Assembly: GCF_014845095.1 (NCBI RefSeq)
Contig: NZ_NKUG01000070.1
Span: 1-64,000, forward strand
Length of the DNA: 64,000 nucleotides
Direction: 5' to 3'
Source of the DNA: Methylobacterium bullatum
GTDB taxonomy: Bacteria > Pseudomonadota > Alphaproteobacteria > Rhizobiales > Beijerinckiaceae
Shown here one piece after another: positions 17,435 to 26,721 of the stretch. Both the position numbers and the translations under genes were made by a program. Positions within the stretch are counted from its first letter, which is position 1. Every line of letters begins with the position of its first letter. The notes below the pieces were generated by a model. That model was not told the DNA's origin, did not search any database, and was given only the letters and a program-made list of their open reading frames with translations.

Positions 17435-17842
17435 TCAAGCGCGAATGCGGGAGAGGCCGATGCCGTCCATGGCGGCCTGGTCGCGGGCCGCTTCTGCGAC
17501 GCGTTCGGCCGTGCGCTCGCGATCCTCGAGGATCTCGATCTTCTTGAGCTCCTCGAACGCCTCGCCGAGTTCGGCCTTGGCATCGGTGAGCTGGCTCTCG
17601 AGGGCGAGCGCGGATTGGCGCATGTTGTCCCGGCGCGTCGCGGCGGCGCGGGCGTAGGTGGGATAGGCGAAATGGCCGGTATCGGTGATGCCGGCGCGGC
17701 CTTCCTCGTAGGCGACCTCGCGGTCGAGTTCGGATGCCATCCGGTTGAAATCGGCCATCATCATCTCGATTTGCGTCACCCGCCGACGCTTCTCGTCGAC
17801 CTGGAAGCGGCGCAGCCGGATCAACGTGTCACGCGATTTCAT
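17435..17842 (-). CDS. fliJ: Flagellar export protein FliJ
   Basis: 135 residues, nearly all alpha-helical coiled coil rich in Arg/Glu/Ala, starting MKSRDTLIRLRRFQVDEKRR as alphaproteobacterial FliJ proteins do. FliJ is the soluble stalk-like component that works with the FliI ATPase and FlhA during flagellar protein export. It lies 83 bases downstream of fliI on the same strand. ATG 17842 is preferred over GTG 17866 because the FliJ-like sequence starts there. Confidence 0.9.
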   Translation of the reverse strand: MKSRDTLIRLRRFQVDEKRRRVTQIEMMMADFNRMASELDREVAYEEGRAGITDTGHFAYPTYARAAATRRDNMRQSALALESQLTDAKAELGEAFEELKKIEILEDRERTAERVAEAARDQAAMDGIGLSRIRA

Positions 17843-17925
17843 ATTGAGGGTCCCATTCCACGCCACGCACGAAAGGCCGGTGCTGTCGGCGCCTGAAGCG
17901 AATGAGATGACGTTCCGAACGTCAC

Positions 17926-19281
17926 TCAGGCGCTACCGACGATCGCTGCCAACCGTTGATAACCCTCGCCTATCGAGGTTGCTTCTTCCTTACTCTGACC
18001 CAGAAAAGCCTCGATACTTGGCATCAACGCCACCGCCTCGTCGACTTCCGCCGACGCGCCGGCCCTGTAGGCACCGAGCCGGATCAGCTCTTCCATGTCG
18101 GCATAGGTGGACAGGATGCGCCTCGCGCGTCTCACGGTGGGCAGATGGACGGGATCGCAGGACCGAGGCATCGTCCGGGAGACCGAGCGCAGCACGTTGA
18201 TGGCGGGGTAGCGTCCCCGCTCGGCGATGCCGCGCTCCATGACGATATGGCCGTCGAGGATGCCGCGCACCGCGTCGGCCACCGGTTCGTTGTGGTCGTC
18301 GCCCTCAACCAGCACCGTGAAGAGTCCCGAGATCGCGCCCTGCCCCGTTCCGGGGCCGGCGCGCTCGAGCAGGCGCGGCAACTCGCTGAAGACCGTCGGC
18401 GTGTAGCCCTTGGCGGTCGGCGGCTCGCCCGCGGCGAGGCCGATATCGCGTTGGGCCATGGCGAATCGGGTGATCGAATCGATCATGCACAGAACCTGCG
18501 CGCCCTGATCGCGAAAATACTCGGCTATGGCCAGGGTGACGTAGGCGGCGTTCCGCCGCATGAGCGCCGGCTCGTCCGACGTCGCCACCACCACCACGGA
18601 CCGGGCGAGGCCGGCGGGGCCGAGATCGTCCTGCAGGAACTCCTGCACCTCGCGCCCGCGCTCGCCCACGAGGCCGATCACCGCCACGTCCGCCGCCGTG
18701 TAGCGCGCCAGCATGGACAGGAGGACGGATTTGCCGACGCCGGAGCCGGCGAAGATGCCCATGCGCTGGCCGGCGCACATGGTGATGAAGGTGTTGATGC
18801 AGCGGATGCCCAGATCCAGGGGCGGGCCGACCCTGCGCCGGGCATGGGCCGGTGGCGGGTCCGCGCGCAGGGGGTAGATGGCCGGCCCGGGTGGCAGCGG
18901 GCCGAGACCGTCCACGGGTCGACCGAGGGCGTCGATGGTTCGCCCGAGCCAGCCGGCGGACGGGCGAATCGCGCCGGCGGCCTCGTCGCGCACCATCGCC
19001 GGACATCCGCGACGGACGCCCTCGAGGGATCCGAACGGCATCGCCAGTGCCCGGTCGCCTTGAAAACCGATGATCTCGCAGGGAACGGCGCCCGTGGCGT
19101 TCTCAACCATGATGTCGAGGCGCCCTCCGAGGCGCATGGCGCCCACCGGCCCTGCGACCTCGACCAGCAGCCCCTTGATGGCGACCACGCGACCATAGGT
19201 CTCCAGCGTCTCGATTCCGGCCAGGGCGGCCTGGGCCGAGGCCAGATTGAGTGTGGAGGAAACCCGGGGTCGCACGGTCAT
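17926..19281 (-). CDS. fliI: Flagellum-specific ATPase FliI
   Basis: 451 residues. The F1-beta-like ATPase domain has the P-loop FAGSGVGKS near residue 175, the [15 protein letters not shown] segment, and the Walker B region [19 protein letters not shown], which together distinguish FliI/type III ATPases from F1 beta. It energises unfolding and export of flagellar substrates. Start choice is uncertain: ATG 19281 gives the usual N-terminus, but the strong ribosome sequence AAGGAGGGAGG at about 19318-19308 sits nearer a TTG at 19296. It is divergent from ctrA and upstream of fliJ. Confidence 0.95.
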   Translation of the reverse strand: MTVRPRVSSTLNLASAQAALAGIETLETYGRVVAIKGLLVEVAGPVGAMRLGGRLDIMVENATGAVPCEIIGFQGDRALAMPFGSLEGVRRGCPAMVRDEAAGAIRPSAGWLGRTIDALGRPVDGLGPLPPGPAIYPLRADPPPAHARRRVGPPLDLGIRCINTFITMCAGQRMGIFAGSGVGKSVLLSMLARYTAADVAVIGLVGERGREVQEFLQDDLGPAGLARSVVVVATSDEPALMRRNAAYVTLAIAEYFRDQGAQVLCMIDSITRFAMAQRDIGLAAGEPPTAKGYTPTVFSELPRLLERAGPGTGQGAISGLFTVLVEGDDHNEPVADAVRGILDGHIVMERGIAERGRYPAINVLRSVSRTMPRSCDPVHLPTVRRARRILSTYADMEELIRLGAYRAGASAEVDEAVALMPSIEAFLGQSKEEATSIGEGYQRLAAIVGSA

Positions 19282-19700
19282 CTGCGCTTCTCGCAACGTT
19301 TCGTTTACCTCCCTCCTTAACACTGCGTATATCGGGCACGAAGCGGTCCGTCGTCATTGGGTGGCGGATGCCTTTCGGTACCGGTCACGATGTGCCGCTT
19401 GGGAGTGTCTCTTGAGTTACATGTGACGACAAAGGCAAATCGATCAAGTGCTTAGCGGAATGTTTTGATGTAATGCATCTGCCGGCTCCTCACCTCGCGG
19501 GGCCAAATGACCGATCGGCGGCAGCATCATTTCTCAAGACATTCAAATCTGTGCTTGCCACCGAGAATCAGGTTTTGTTAACGATTAACCATTAGCGTTT
19601 CACGTCTATGACGAGGGAGCGTCCGCCACGGGCCGGTGGTGGACGAACGGCGGGGGCTTGCCCGAACGCTGAATACGGCCGGCTGGGCTGGGGACCGACG
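19282..19700. other. fliI-ctrA divergent control region
   Basis: A 419-base gene-free region, distinctly AT-richer around 19400-19600. It carries the GANTC site and CtrA half-site near ctrA, and the fliI ribosome site near 19310. No small RNA or ORF can be supported. Confidence 0.5.
19565..19595 (+). promoter_or_regulatory. ctrA promoter elements: CcrM site and CtrA half-sites
   Basis: GAATC at 19565-19569 is a GANTC site for the cell-cycle methyltransferase CcrM. TTAA at 19578-19581 and TTAACCAT at 19585-19592 are CtrA half-site sequences. This arrangement recalls the Caulobacter ctrA promoter, where methylation state and CtrA autoregulation set timing. The spacing is not the full TTAA-N7-TTAA. 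Confidence 0.5.
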
Positions 19701-20402
19701 ATGCGGGTACTTCTGATCGAAGACGACAGCGCGACCGCGCAGAGCATCGAACTGATGCTCAAGTCGGAGAGCTTCAACACCTACACGACGGATCTCGGCG
19801 AGGAAGGAATCGACCTCGGCAAGCTCTACGACTACGATATCATCCTTCTCGACCTGAACCTTCCCGACATGTCGGGCTACGAGGTGCTGCGCAACCTGCG
19901 CGTGGCGAAGGTCAAGACGCCGATCCTGATCCTCTCCGGCATGGCCGGCATCGAGGACAAGGTGAAGGGCCTCGGCTTCGGAGCCGATGACTACCTCACC
20001 AAACCTTTCCATAAGGATGAGCTGGTCGCTCGCATTCACGCGATCGTCCGCCGCTCGAAGGGCCACGCCCAGTCGGTCATCACCACCGGTGATCTGATCG
20101 TGAATCTCGATCAGAAGACCGTCGAGGTGACCGGCAGCCGGGTCCATCTCACCGGCAAAGAATATCAGATGCTGGAGCTTCTCTCGCTGCGGAAGGGCAC
20201 GACCCTGACGAAGGAGATGTTCCTCAACCACCTCTATGGCGGCATGGACGAGCCTGAGCTGAAGATCATCGACGTCTTCATCTGCAAGCTGCGCAAGAAG
20301 CTCGCCAACGCCTCCTCCGGCAAGAACTACATCGAGACCGTCTGGGGACGCGGCTACGTGCTGCGCGAGCCCAACGAAGGCGAAGAGCGCATCGCCGTCT
20401 GA
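19701..20402 (+). CDS. ctrA: Cell-cycle master response regulator CtrA
   Basis: 233 residues, OmpR family. The receiver domain has Asp8/Asp9, the phosphoacceptor Asp51 in [12 protein letters not shown], and Lys in [12 protein letters not shown]. The winged-helix DNA-binding domain (about 125-225) contains [19 protein letters not shown] and [16 protein letters not shown], nearly diagnostic of CtrA. ATG 19701 starts exactly at the receiver's first strand. It binds TTAA-N7-TTAA to control replication, division and flagellar genes. The C-terminus ends IAV, a hydrophobic end that could act as a proteolysis tag as in Caulobacter. A terminator follows at 20424-20454. Confidence 0.97.
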   Translation: MRVLLIEDDSATAQSIELMLKSESFNTYTTDLGEEGIDLGKLYDYDIILLDLNLPDMSGYEVLRNLRVAKVKTPILILSGMAGIEDKVKGLGFGADDYLTKPFHKDELVARIHAIVRRSKGHAQSVITTGDLIVNLDQKTVEVTGSRVHLTGKEYQMLELLSLRKGTTLTKEMFLNHLYGGMDEPELKIIDVFICKLRKKLANASSGKNYIETVWGRGYVLREPNEGEERIAV

Positions 20403-20806
20403 TCCTCCTCGCTTCGGAACTCGAAAAAGGCCTCGCGGGAGCGGGGCTTTTTTGTTGGGCGATGGCCAAACGAAGCGGGACATCGATCTCTGTGCGACGA
20501 CACGCGGCGCGAGGACGCCCAGTGGCGTAGTGACCCCAACCCATATGTCAGGGGCGAGTGAGGTGTCAGAGGTGGTGAGGTTCGGCGGACGTATGCGGCT
20601 TCGCAGTCCCGTGGACGGACCTCGACGACTCAGGCTCGTCGACAAATGGTATGAGCGGGATTCGCGCAAGCGGGCACTGGTTTGGAGCCAGAGGTCCGGC
20701 CCCTCTTGAAAGGGCCAGACGAGAGGCGAGCGTTGTCGCGCCGATACGAATTTGCTCGGACGCTCTCTCCTGCGTCCCGGACCGGCCGGCAACGGCCGGC
20801 CGGCGA
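20403..20806. other. ctrA-cheR convergent intergenic region
   Basis: 404 bases with no credible gene. It holds the ctrA terminator at its left end and, at 20782-20799, a 7-bp stem CCGGCCG/CGGCCGG capped by a GCAA tetraloop just past the cheR stop, a possible cheR terminator without a T tract. Confidence 0.45.
20424..20454 (+). terminator. Rho-independent terminator of ctrA
   Basis: AAAAAGGCCTCG (20424-20435) pairs over 12 positions with CGGGGCTTTTTT (20442-20453), ending in a T tract, 22 bases after the ctrA stop. Confidence 0.9.
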
Positions 20807-21682
20807 TTACAGCCCGACCACTTTCCGCAGCGGAAGCGGCGGCTGCGTGGTCAGGCCCGGCCGTGCGGCGCTTGGCGCCTGGCCGTAGAGCCCGCGATGC
20901 TGCGGGTGCGGTACGAGCCGGTCGGTGAGACCGATGACCGTCTCGGCGGCGCCCAGAAGGACGACGCCGTCCGGGGTCAGGCTGGAACTGAGACGTCCCA
21001 AGACGTCGCCCTTCGTCGGCGCGTCGAAATAGATCAGCACGTTGCGGCAATAGATGATGTCGAACGTCCCGAGCGAATCGAATGGATGCAGCAGGTTCAG
21101 GGGGCGGAAATCCACCATCTGGCGCAGGCTCGCGGAGATCCGCCATTGCTCGCCCACCTGCTCGAAATGCTTCAGCAGGGATTGCACCGGCAGGCCACGC
21201 TGGACCTCGAAATGGCTGTAGAGGCCGGCCTTGGCCTTCTCCAGCACCTCGGTGGACAGGTCGGTGGCAACGATGTCCACCTGCCATCCGGCGAGGCGCG
21301 GCGCCGCGTCCTGGATCAGCATGGCCAGGGAATACGGCTCCTGGCCCGTGGAGGACGCCGCGCACCAGATCCGCAGGCGGCGCTGGGCCGCACGGCGGAC
21401 CAGGGCTTCCGGCAGCAGCACGTCCCGGAACAGGTCGAAGGGGACGCGGTCGCGGAAGAAGAAGGTCTCGTTCGTGGTCATCGCCTCGACCACCGCGCGT
21501 TCCAGGCTCTGGTCGCGTGATGCCTTCAGCATGGTGACGAGATCGTGGAGGGTCGCGAGATTGAAGCGGCGGCAAACCGGCGTGAGCCGGCTTTCGATGA
21601 GGTAGCGCTTCTCGGCGCTGAGGGCGAGGCCCGAGCGCATCTTGAGGTAGCCGCGCAGGAAGTCGAACTCGAGGTCGGTCAT
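20807..21682 (-). CDS. cheR: Chemotaxis protein methyltransferase CheR
   Basis: 291 residues. The N-terminal helical CheR_N domain (about 1-75) begins DLEFDFLRGYLKMRSGL; the SAM-dependent methyltransferase domain follows with TTNETFFFRD, WCAASSTGQEPYSLAM (SAM loop), VDIVATDLS and IIYCRNVLIYF. It methylates glutamates of chemoreceptors for adaptation. Its start overlaps the cheB stop by 4 bases, indicating translational coupling. It is the last gene of the cluster. Confidence 0.96.
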   Translation of the reverse strand: MTDLEFDFLRGYLKMRSGLALSAEKRYLIESRLTPVCRRFNLATLHDLVTMLKASRDQSLERAVVEAMTTNETFFFRDRVPFDLFRDVLLPEALVRRAAQRRLRIWCAASSTGQEPYSLAMLIQDAAPRLAGWQVDIVATDLSTEVLEKAKAGLYSHFEVQRGLPVQSLLKHFEQVGEQWRISASLRQMVDFRPLNLLHPFDSLGTFDIIYCRNVLIYFDAPTKGDVLGRLSSSLTPDGVVLLGAAETVIGLTDRLVPHPQHRGLYGQAPSAARPGLTTQPPLPLRKVVGL

Positions 21683-22848
21683 GCGCCATGCCCCGTCAGG
21701 AGGTTGCGGAGTGCCGATCCGAGCTCACCGAGCGGCAGGACGGCCTGGGCGAGGCCCGCCTTTGCGACGCTGCCGGGCATGCCCCAGACGGTGCTGGTCG
21801 CCTCGTCCTGGGCGAGCACGGGCGCACCGGCATCCGTGAGGGAGCGCGCGCCGTTGGTCCCGTCCGATCCCATTCCGGTGAGGATCACGGCGAGGGCCGC
21901 CGCGCCGTAGAGGGCGGCAGCATCGTGGAACAGCACGTCCACCGCGGGCCGGCAGAAATTCACGACCGGTCCGTCGTCGAGCCGGATCGAGAGGTCGTTC
22001 CGGCTTCCCTGCAGGCCCATATGGCGGCCCCCCGGCGCCACGTAGATGCGGCCCGGCTGGATACGCTCGTCGGGCTTCCCTTCCGCGGCCGGCAGGCCGA
22101 CTCTGGCACCGAGATGTTCGGCGAAGACTGCCGTGAAGACCGGGGGCATGTGCTGGACGATCAGCACCGGGAACTGGCGCAGGGTGGCGCTGCCGATCTT
22201 CTCCAGTACTTCGCCGACCGCGCGCGGGCCGCCCGTGGAGGAACCGATGAGGAGGCAGCGCGGCGGGATCCCGGTGCGGGCCTTCGGGCGTAGGACGAAC
22301 GGCGTCGCCGGTCGTTGAGCCGGCGCCGGGGCGATGTGGACCGCTCCCACCGCAGCCGGAGCCGCATGCGGTCGTCGCCGGGCACGGGCGGCTCCGAACA
22401 CGCGGACTCGCTCGATCAGTTCGACGCGGAACGTGTCCGAGGTGGTGACGCCGCGATTGCTCTCCGGCTTCGCGAGGTAGTCGACGGCGCCGAGGGCGAG
22501 ACATCGCAGGGAGATGTCGGCGTTGCGCGTCGTCAGCGTCGACATCATGACGACCTGGACGCCCGGGCTCTTGGCGAGAATCAGAGGCAGGGCCTGCGTC
22601 CCGTCGAGTTCCGGCATGTCGATGTCGAGGAGCACCACGTCGGGATCGGTGCGCGCCATGGAGTCCAGTGCGATCCGGCCGTTGGAGGCGGTCGCCACCA
22701 CCTCGAATCCCGCCTCGCCGATCCATCGGGCGACGAGGCCGCGAACGACAGCCGAATCGTCGGCGATCATGACGCGCACACGAGCGGCGTTGTTCGCGGT
22801 GCCTCCCGCGGAGGGAGCGAAGACTGGAACGGAGGCGGCAGCGGCCAT
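21679..22848 (-). CDS. cheB: Chemotaxis response regulator and protein-glutamate methylesterase CheB
   Basis: 389 residues. The receiver domain (about 24-145) has Asp30/Asp31 and the phosphoacceptor Asp75 in VLLDIDMPELDG. After an Ala/Pro linker the methylesterase domain carries the triad motifs GSSTGGPRA (Ser), VQHMPPVF (His) and GMGSDGTNGA (Asp). It removes methyl groups, or deamidates glutamines, on chemoreceptors, opposing CheR. The first 20 residues are Ala-rich and could be trimmed by an internal start, but none is clearly better. Confidence 0.96.
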   Translation of the reverse strand: MAAAASVPVFAPSAGGTANNAARVRVMIADDSAVVRGLVARWIGEAGFEVVATASNGRIALDSMARTDPDVVLLDIDMPELDGTQALPLILAKSPGVQVVMMSTLTTRNADISLRCLALGAVDYLAKPESNRGVTTSDTFRVELIERVRVFGAARARRRPHAAPAAVGAVHIAPAPAQRPATPFVLRPKARTGIPPRCLLIGSSTGGPRAVGEVLEKIGSATLRQFPVLIVQHMPPVFTAVFAEHLGARVGLPAAEGKPDERIQPGRIYVAPGGRHMGLQGSRNDLSIRLDDGPVVNFCRPAVDVLFHDAAALYGAAALAVILTGMGSDGTNGARSLTDAGAPVLAQDEATSTVWGMPGSVAKAGLAQAVLPLGELGSALRNLLTGHGA

Positions 22849-22928
22849 GGAACTCTACGCTTCGTCGTGATGACGGGGATGATTCAGCGACGATCCTGCG
22901 AGACCAGAGACCCACGCCGCCTTCCGTG

Positions 22929-23312
22929 TCAGGCGGCGTCGGCCTCCTGGCCGAAACCCACCTGTTCGAGCTTGGCCGTGACGATGTCGCGGTCGAAGGG
23001 CTTCATGATGTACTCGTCGGCGCCGGCATGCAGGGCCCTGGCGATGGCGCCGACGTCGTTCTCCGTGGTGCAGAACAAAACCTTCGGCACCATCCCGCCG
23101 GGGGTCTGGCGCAGGGCACGGAGGAACTCGTAGCCGTCCATGGTCGGCATGTTCCAGTCGAGCAGGATCACGTCGGGCATCGCTTCGATGCAGGCCGTGA
23201 GGGCCTTGGCGCCGTCCTCGGCTTCACCGACCTTGAAATTCATGGTCTCGAGGATGCGCCGCGCGACCTTCCGGATGACGGCGGAATCGTCGACGACGAG
23301 ACAGTTTTTCAT
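22929..23312 (-). CDS. cheY: CheY-type single-domain response regulator
   Basis: 127 residues, receiver domain only. Acid pocket VVDDSAVIR (Asp8/9), phosphoacceptor Asp52 in LLDWNMPTMDGYEFL, switch Thr in VLFCTTEND, and Lys in YIMKPFDRD. As the CheA partner it should bind the flagellar motor switch or act as a phosphate sink. It lies between cheW and cheB with short gaps, all on the minus strand. Confidence 0.95.
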   Translation of the reverse strand: MKNCLVVDDSAVIRKVARRILETMNFKVGEAEDGAKALTACIEAMPDVILLDWNMPTMDGYEFLRALRQTPGGMVPKVLFCTTENDVGAIARALHAGADEYIMKPFDRDIVTAKLEQVGFGQEADAA

Positions 23313-23335
23313 GGGGCTGTCCTCGATCTCGAAGG

Positions 23336-23827
23336 TCAGGCGGCGCCAGCGATGTCGCGCTGCGTTCCGAAGGCGAGAAGCGCATCGACATCGAGGATGA
23401 CGAGGAGCCGGCCATCGAGGCGGTGCACACCGAGGGAGAGATTCCGCCAGCGGGAATCGAGGTTGATCGGCACCGGCTCGTGCGTGTCGCCTCCCAGCTT
23501 CAGCACCTCGCCGACACCGTCGACCACGAGGGCGAAGGTTTCTCCGCCCTGCTCGAGCCCGATCGCCATCTTCTGGCTATCGTCGGCACGATCCGGGAGA
23601 CCGAGACGGCGGCGCAGGCAAAGGGCCGTGACCACGCGTCCGCGCAGGTTGAGAAGACCGACGATCTCCGGCGGAGCCAGCGGTACGGGCGTCACCCCGG
23701 CGGGGATGAAGACGTCGTGAACCCGGTCGATGGCGAGGCCGAACATGGTGTCGGCGACGAAGACCGTGATGAAGTCGGTGATGGCGCCGTTCTCGACGCC
23801 CTTGTTGCTGTTGGCGGCCTGCATCAT
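23336..23827 (-). CDS. cheW: Chemotaxis coupling protein CheW
   Basis: 163 residues with the CheW beta-barrel fold: DFITVFVADTMFGLAIDRV at the first strands, then PPEIVGLLNLRGRVVTALCL, the diagnostic NLRG loop, and FALVVDGVGEVL. It bridges chemoreceptors and CheA at the inner membrane. It starts 36 bases after the cheA stop and ends 24 bases before cheY. The first Met of the MM pair is used as start; the second would do equally well. Confidence 0.94.
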   Translation of the reverse strand: MMQAANSNKGVENGAITDFITVFVADTMFGLAIDRVHDVFIPAGVTPVPLAPPEIVGLLNLRGRVVTALCLRRRLGLPDRADDSQKMAIGLEQGGETFALVVDGVGEVLKLGGDTHEPVPINLDSRWRNLSLGVHRLDGRLLVILDVDALLAFGTQRDIAGAA

Positions 23828-23862
23828 GGCTCAGATTGTCCGATCTCGTTCGAGGGCCAAGT

Positions 23863-26577
23863 TCAGGCGGCTTTGGGAAGGCTGACGATGTCGACTTCGC
23901 CGAGGGCCGAAATCAGCCCGCTGCGGTCGAACTTCGCCACCAGATCGAGGATCGAGAGGGAGCGAGCCCGTTCGATGGCGTCGACGCCGACAGTGCCGGA
24001 GAGGCCGATGACCGGTAGCTGGGAGAGACGCTCGTCACCCTTCCGCATGGCGGCGACGAGGTCGAAGCCGTTTCGGCCCGGCATTTCCAGGTCGCACACC
24101 ACCACGTCGATACGACCGTTGGCCATCAGCGTGGTGAGGGCGGCTTCCGCGCTTCCGGCGGTGATCACGTTGTAGCCGGCGGCCTTCAGGACCGGGCTGA
24201 GCATGTCGCGGAAGAAGGCCGAATCGTCCACGAGAAGCAGCGTCGCATTGCGCTTCTCGGGCTTGTGCGCGCCCCGGGCCCAGTCGTCATAGGCCAGCGG
24301 AAGGAAGTGGGCGATGTTGATGATCTCGGTGGCGCGGCCGCGCAGGACCGCCGAACCGATGAGGTCCGAACGCTCGGCTGCGATCTCCACGTCGAGACGC
24401 TCCTCGACGATGTCGATGATCTCGTCGACCACGAGGCCCATGGCCCGTTCGCCGTCCGAGAATACCACCAGGGCCTGTGTCCCCTCGCTCCTGATCTCGA
24501 TCGACTGATCGGCCGGGACCAGCGGCATGAGCCGGCCACGGTACTGGATCAGCGGGCGTCCGCCGACCCACTCGATCTTGCTCGCCTCGATTTCCTCGAG
24601 CCGTGTCACGAGCGAGAGCGGCACCGCCTTGAAGCTGCCTCCGCCGCCCTTGAACACCAGCAGCGTCGCCTTGGCGTCGGCGGCATCGGTCTCCTCCGGC
24701 TCGGCATCAACCGGGATGGCGCCCGTCTGCGTGCCCTGGCTGACCTGACGGGCGATACCGTTGGGATCGACGATCAGGACCACCGCGCCATCGCCGAGAA
24801 TGGTGTTGCCGGCGAAGAGCGGCAGGTGGCGCAGCTTGGACGACATCGGCTTCACGACGATCTCTTCCGTGTGGAAGACTTCGTCCACCAGGATGCCGAA
24901 GCGCTGGCGACCGACCTGTGCGACCACCACGAAACCGGAATCGATGCTCTCGGCATTCTCCTTCTGACCCAGCACCCCGGTGAGGGTCACGATCGGCAGA
25001 AGGCGCTCGCGCAGGCGCAGCACCGGCGAGCCGTTGATGCGCTCCACCTTCTGGGCGGTGGCCTTGTCGACGCGCACGAGTTCCAGCACGGCCACCTGCG
25101 GCACGGCGTAGCGAAGGTCGCCGGCCTTGACGATGAGGGCGGCGATGATCGCCAGGGTCAGCGGGATCTTGATGGTGAAGGTGGTGCCGCGGCCGAGCTG
25201 CGTGTTGATGTCGATGACACCGCCGATCAGCTCGATATTGGTCTTCACCACATCCATGCCGACGCCGCGGCCGGAGACGGAAGTGACCGCCTTCGCGGTG
25301 GAGAAGCCGGGATGGAAGATGAACTTCGCCACCTGGGCGTCGGTCATCTTGTCGATGTCGCTCTGGCTCGCGACGTTGCGCTCCACGGCCTTGCGGCGGA
25401 TGGCGGCGAGATCGAGGCCCTTGCCGTCATCGGCGATCTCGATCGTGATCGTGCCACCCTCGTGATAGGCGGCCAGACGGATCGTGCCGCGGGCAGGCTT
25501 GCCCGCCGCCTTCCGGTCGGCGGTGGATTCGATGCCGTGATCGGCCGAATTGCGCACCATGTGGGTGAGCGGGTCCTTGATGACCTCGAGCACCTGACGG
25601 TCGAGCTCGGTCTCGGCGCCGCTCATGATGAGCTCGATCTGCTTGCCGAGTTCCGACGAGAGGTCGCGAACCACGCGGGGCAGCTTCTGCCAGGCGTTGC
25701 CGATCGGCTGCATGCGCGTCTTCATGACGCCTTCCTGCAGCTCGGCCGTCACGTGGCTGAGGCGCTGCAGGGGGACCTTGTAGGTCGAGTCGTCGTGGCG
25801 GCGGGCGATCTCGAGGAGCTGGTTGCGGGTCAGCACCAGCTCGGACACCATCGTCATGAGGTGTTCGAGCGTGTCGACGTTGACGCGGATGCTCTGAACC
25901 TTCGAGGCTCCGCCCTCGGATTCTCCGGAGGGAGCGTCCGACCCGTTCTTCCGGTTGGCGCCCTTGGAGGACGAATCCTCGGCGAGCGACGCAGGTTCGA
26001 ACTCGGGAGCTGTGAATTCCGGCTGCTTCGGTTCGGCCATGGCGACGGGTGCCGGCTCCAGGGGGAGCGGCTCCGACAGGTCGGGACCTTCGGCTTCGAG
26101 GAAGGCGCGCTCAAGATCGTCGAGGGAGACTTCGCCGGGCTTCAGCTCACGAACGACGGGGTCGGGGAGTTTCGTTTCGACCACCGGGGCCGGCGCTACG
26201 AACGGGGCGGCCGACATCGCATCGAGGGCGTTGATCAGGTCGTCGTCGTTGCCGGTCGGCTCGGTGCCGGTGATTTCGAGATCGCCGAGGATCTGCTTGA
26301 GCCTGTCCAGCGTCACGAGGATGAGACTGACGGCGGGGCTGCTCACCGGCATGCCGTCGCGGAACTGGCCCATCAGCGTCTCGGCCGCATGCGCCAGCGC
26401 TTCGAGGCGCGGCAGGCCGAGGAAGCCGCACGTCCCCTTGATCGTGTGGACGAGGCGGAAAATGTTTCGGAGGATCGTCTGGTTGTTGGGATCCTGCTCG
26501 AAGCGGACGAGCTCGGCGTCCACGGTATCGAGATGCTCTGCGCTCTCGGTCAGAAACTCACGCAGCAAGTCATCCAT
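23863..26577 (-). CDS. cheA: Hybrid chemotaxis histidine kinase CheA with two CheW domains and a receiver
   Basis: 904 residues, longer than the 650-700 of simple CheA. In order: HPt domain with phospho-His44 in LVHTIKGTCGFLG, acidic/Pro-rich linker (about 130-240), dimerisation helices (QSIRVNVDTLEHLMTMVSELVL), ATPase domain with MVRNSADHGIE and GRGVGMDVV, a CheW domain, a second CheW-like domain (about 620-760), and a C-terminal receiver (about 780-900) with VDDSAFFR and VVVCDLEMPGRNG. ATG 26577 is preferred over GTG 26586. It phosphorylates CheY and CheB; the attached receiver may be a phosphate sink or self-regulator. Confidence 0.95.
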   Translation of the reverse strand: MDDLLREFLTESAEHLDTVDAELVRFEQDPNNQTILRNIFRLVHTIKGTCGFLGLPRLEALAHAAETLMGQFRDGMPVSSPAVSLILVTLDRLKQILGDLEITGTEPTGNDDDLINALDAMSAAPFVAPAPVVETKLPDPVVRELKPGEVSLDDLERAFLEAEGPDLSEPLPLEPAPVAMAEPKQPEFTAPEFEPASLAEDSSSKGANRKNGSDAPSGESEGGASKVQSIRVNVDTLEHLMTMVSELVLTRNQLLEIARRHDDSTYKVPLQRLSHVTAELQEGVMKTRMQPIGNAWQKLPRVVRDLSSELGKQIELIMSGAETELDRQVLEVIKDPLTHMVRNSADHGIESTADRKAAGKPARGTIRLAAYHEGGTITIEIADDGKGLDLAAIRRKAVERNVASQSDIDKMTDAQVAKFIFHPGFSTAKAVTSVSGRGVGMDVVKTNIELIGGVIDINTQLGRGTTFTIKIPLTLAIIAALIVKAGDLRYAVPQVAVLELVRVDKATAQKVERINGSPVLRLRERLLPIVTLTGVLGQKENAESIDSGFVVVAQVGRQRFGILVDEVFHTEEIVVKPMSSKLRHLPLFAGNTILGDGAVVLIVDPNGIARQVSQGTQTGAIPVDAEPEETDAADAKATLLVFKGGGGSFKAVPLSLVTRLEEIEASKIEWVGGRPLIQYRGRLMPLVPADQSIEIRSEGTQALVVFSDGERAMGLVVDEIIDIVEERLDVEIAAERSDLIGSAVLRGRATEIINIAHFLPLAYDDWARGAHKPEKRNATLLLVDDSAFFRDMLSPVLKAAGYNVITAGSAEAALTTLMANGRIDVVVCDLEMPGRNGFDLVAAMRKGDERLSQLPVIGLSGTVGVDAIERARSLSILDLVAKFDRSGLISALGEVDIVSLPKAA

Positions 26578-26721
26578 TAGAGGCACTCGGTCCAGACGCG
26601 CACTAGGTTTGTGCGAGTTCCACCTTGAGGCCGACAGGTTAGTGAAGAGTTTCGAGAGAGAGACAAATTCACAGGTCGCGGCAGGATTTGATCCAGCCTG
26701 CCGCGACGGTCGTTCCGGCGA

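Noticed and set aside
24265-26580. A 771-codon plus-strand frame over cheA
   Set aside because: Antisense shadow, no domain; cheA domains are unambiguous.
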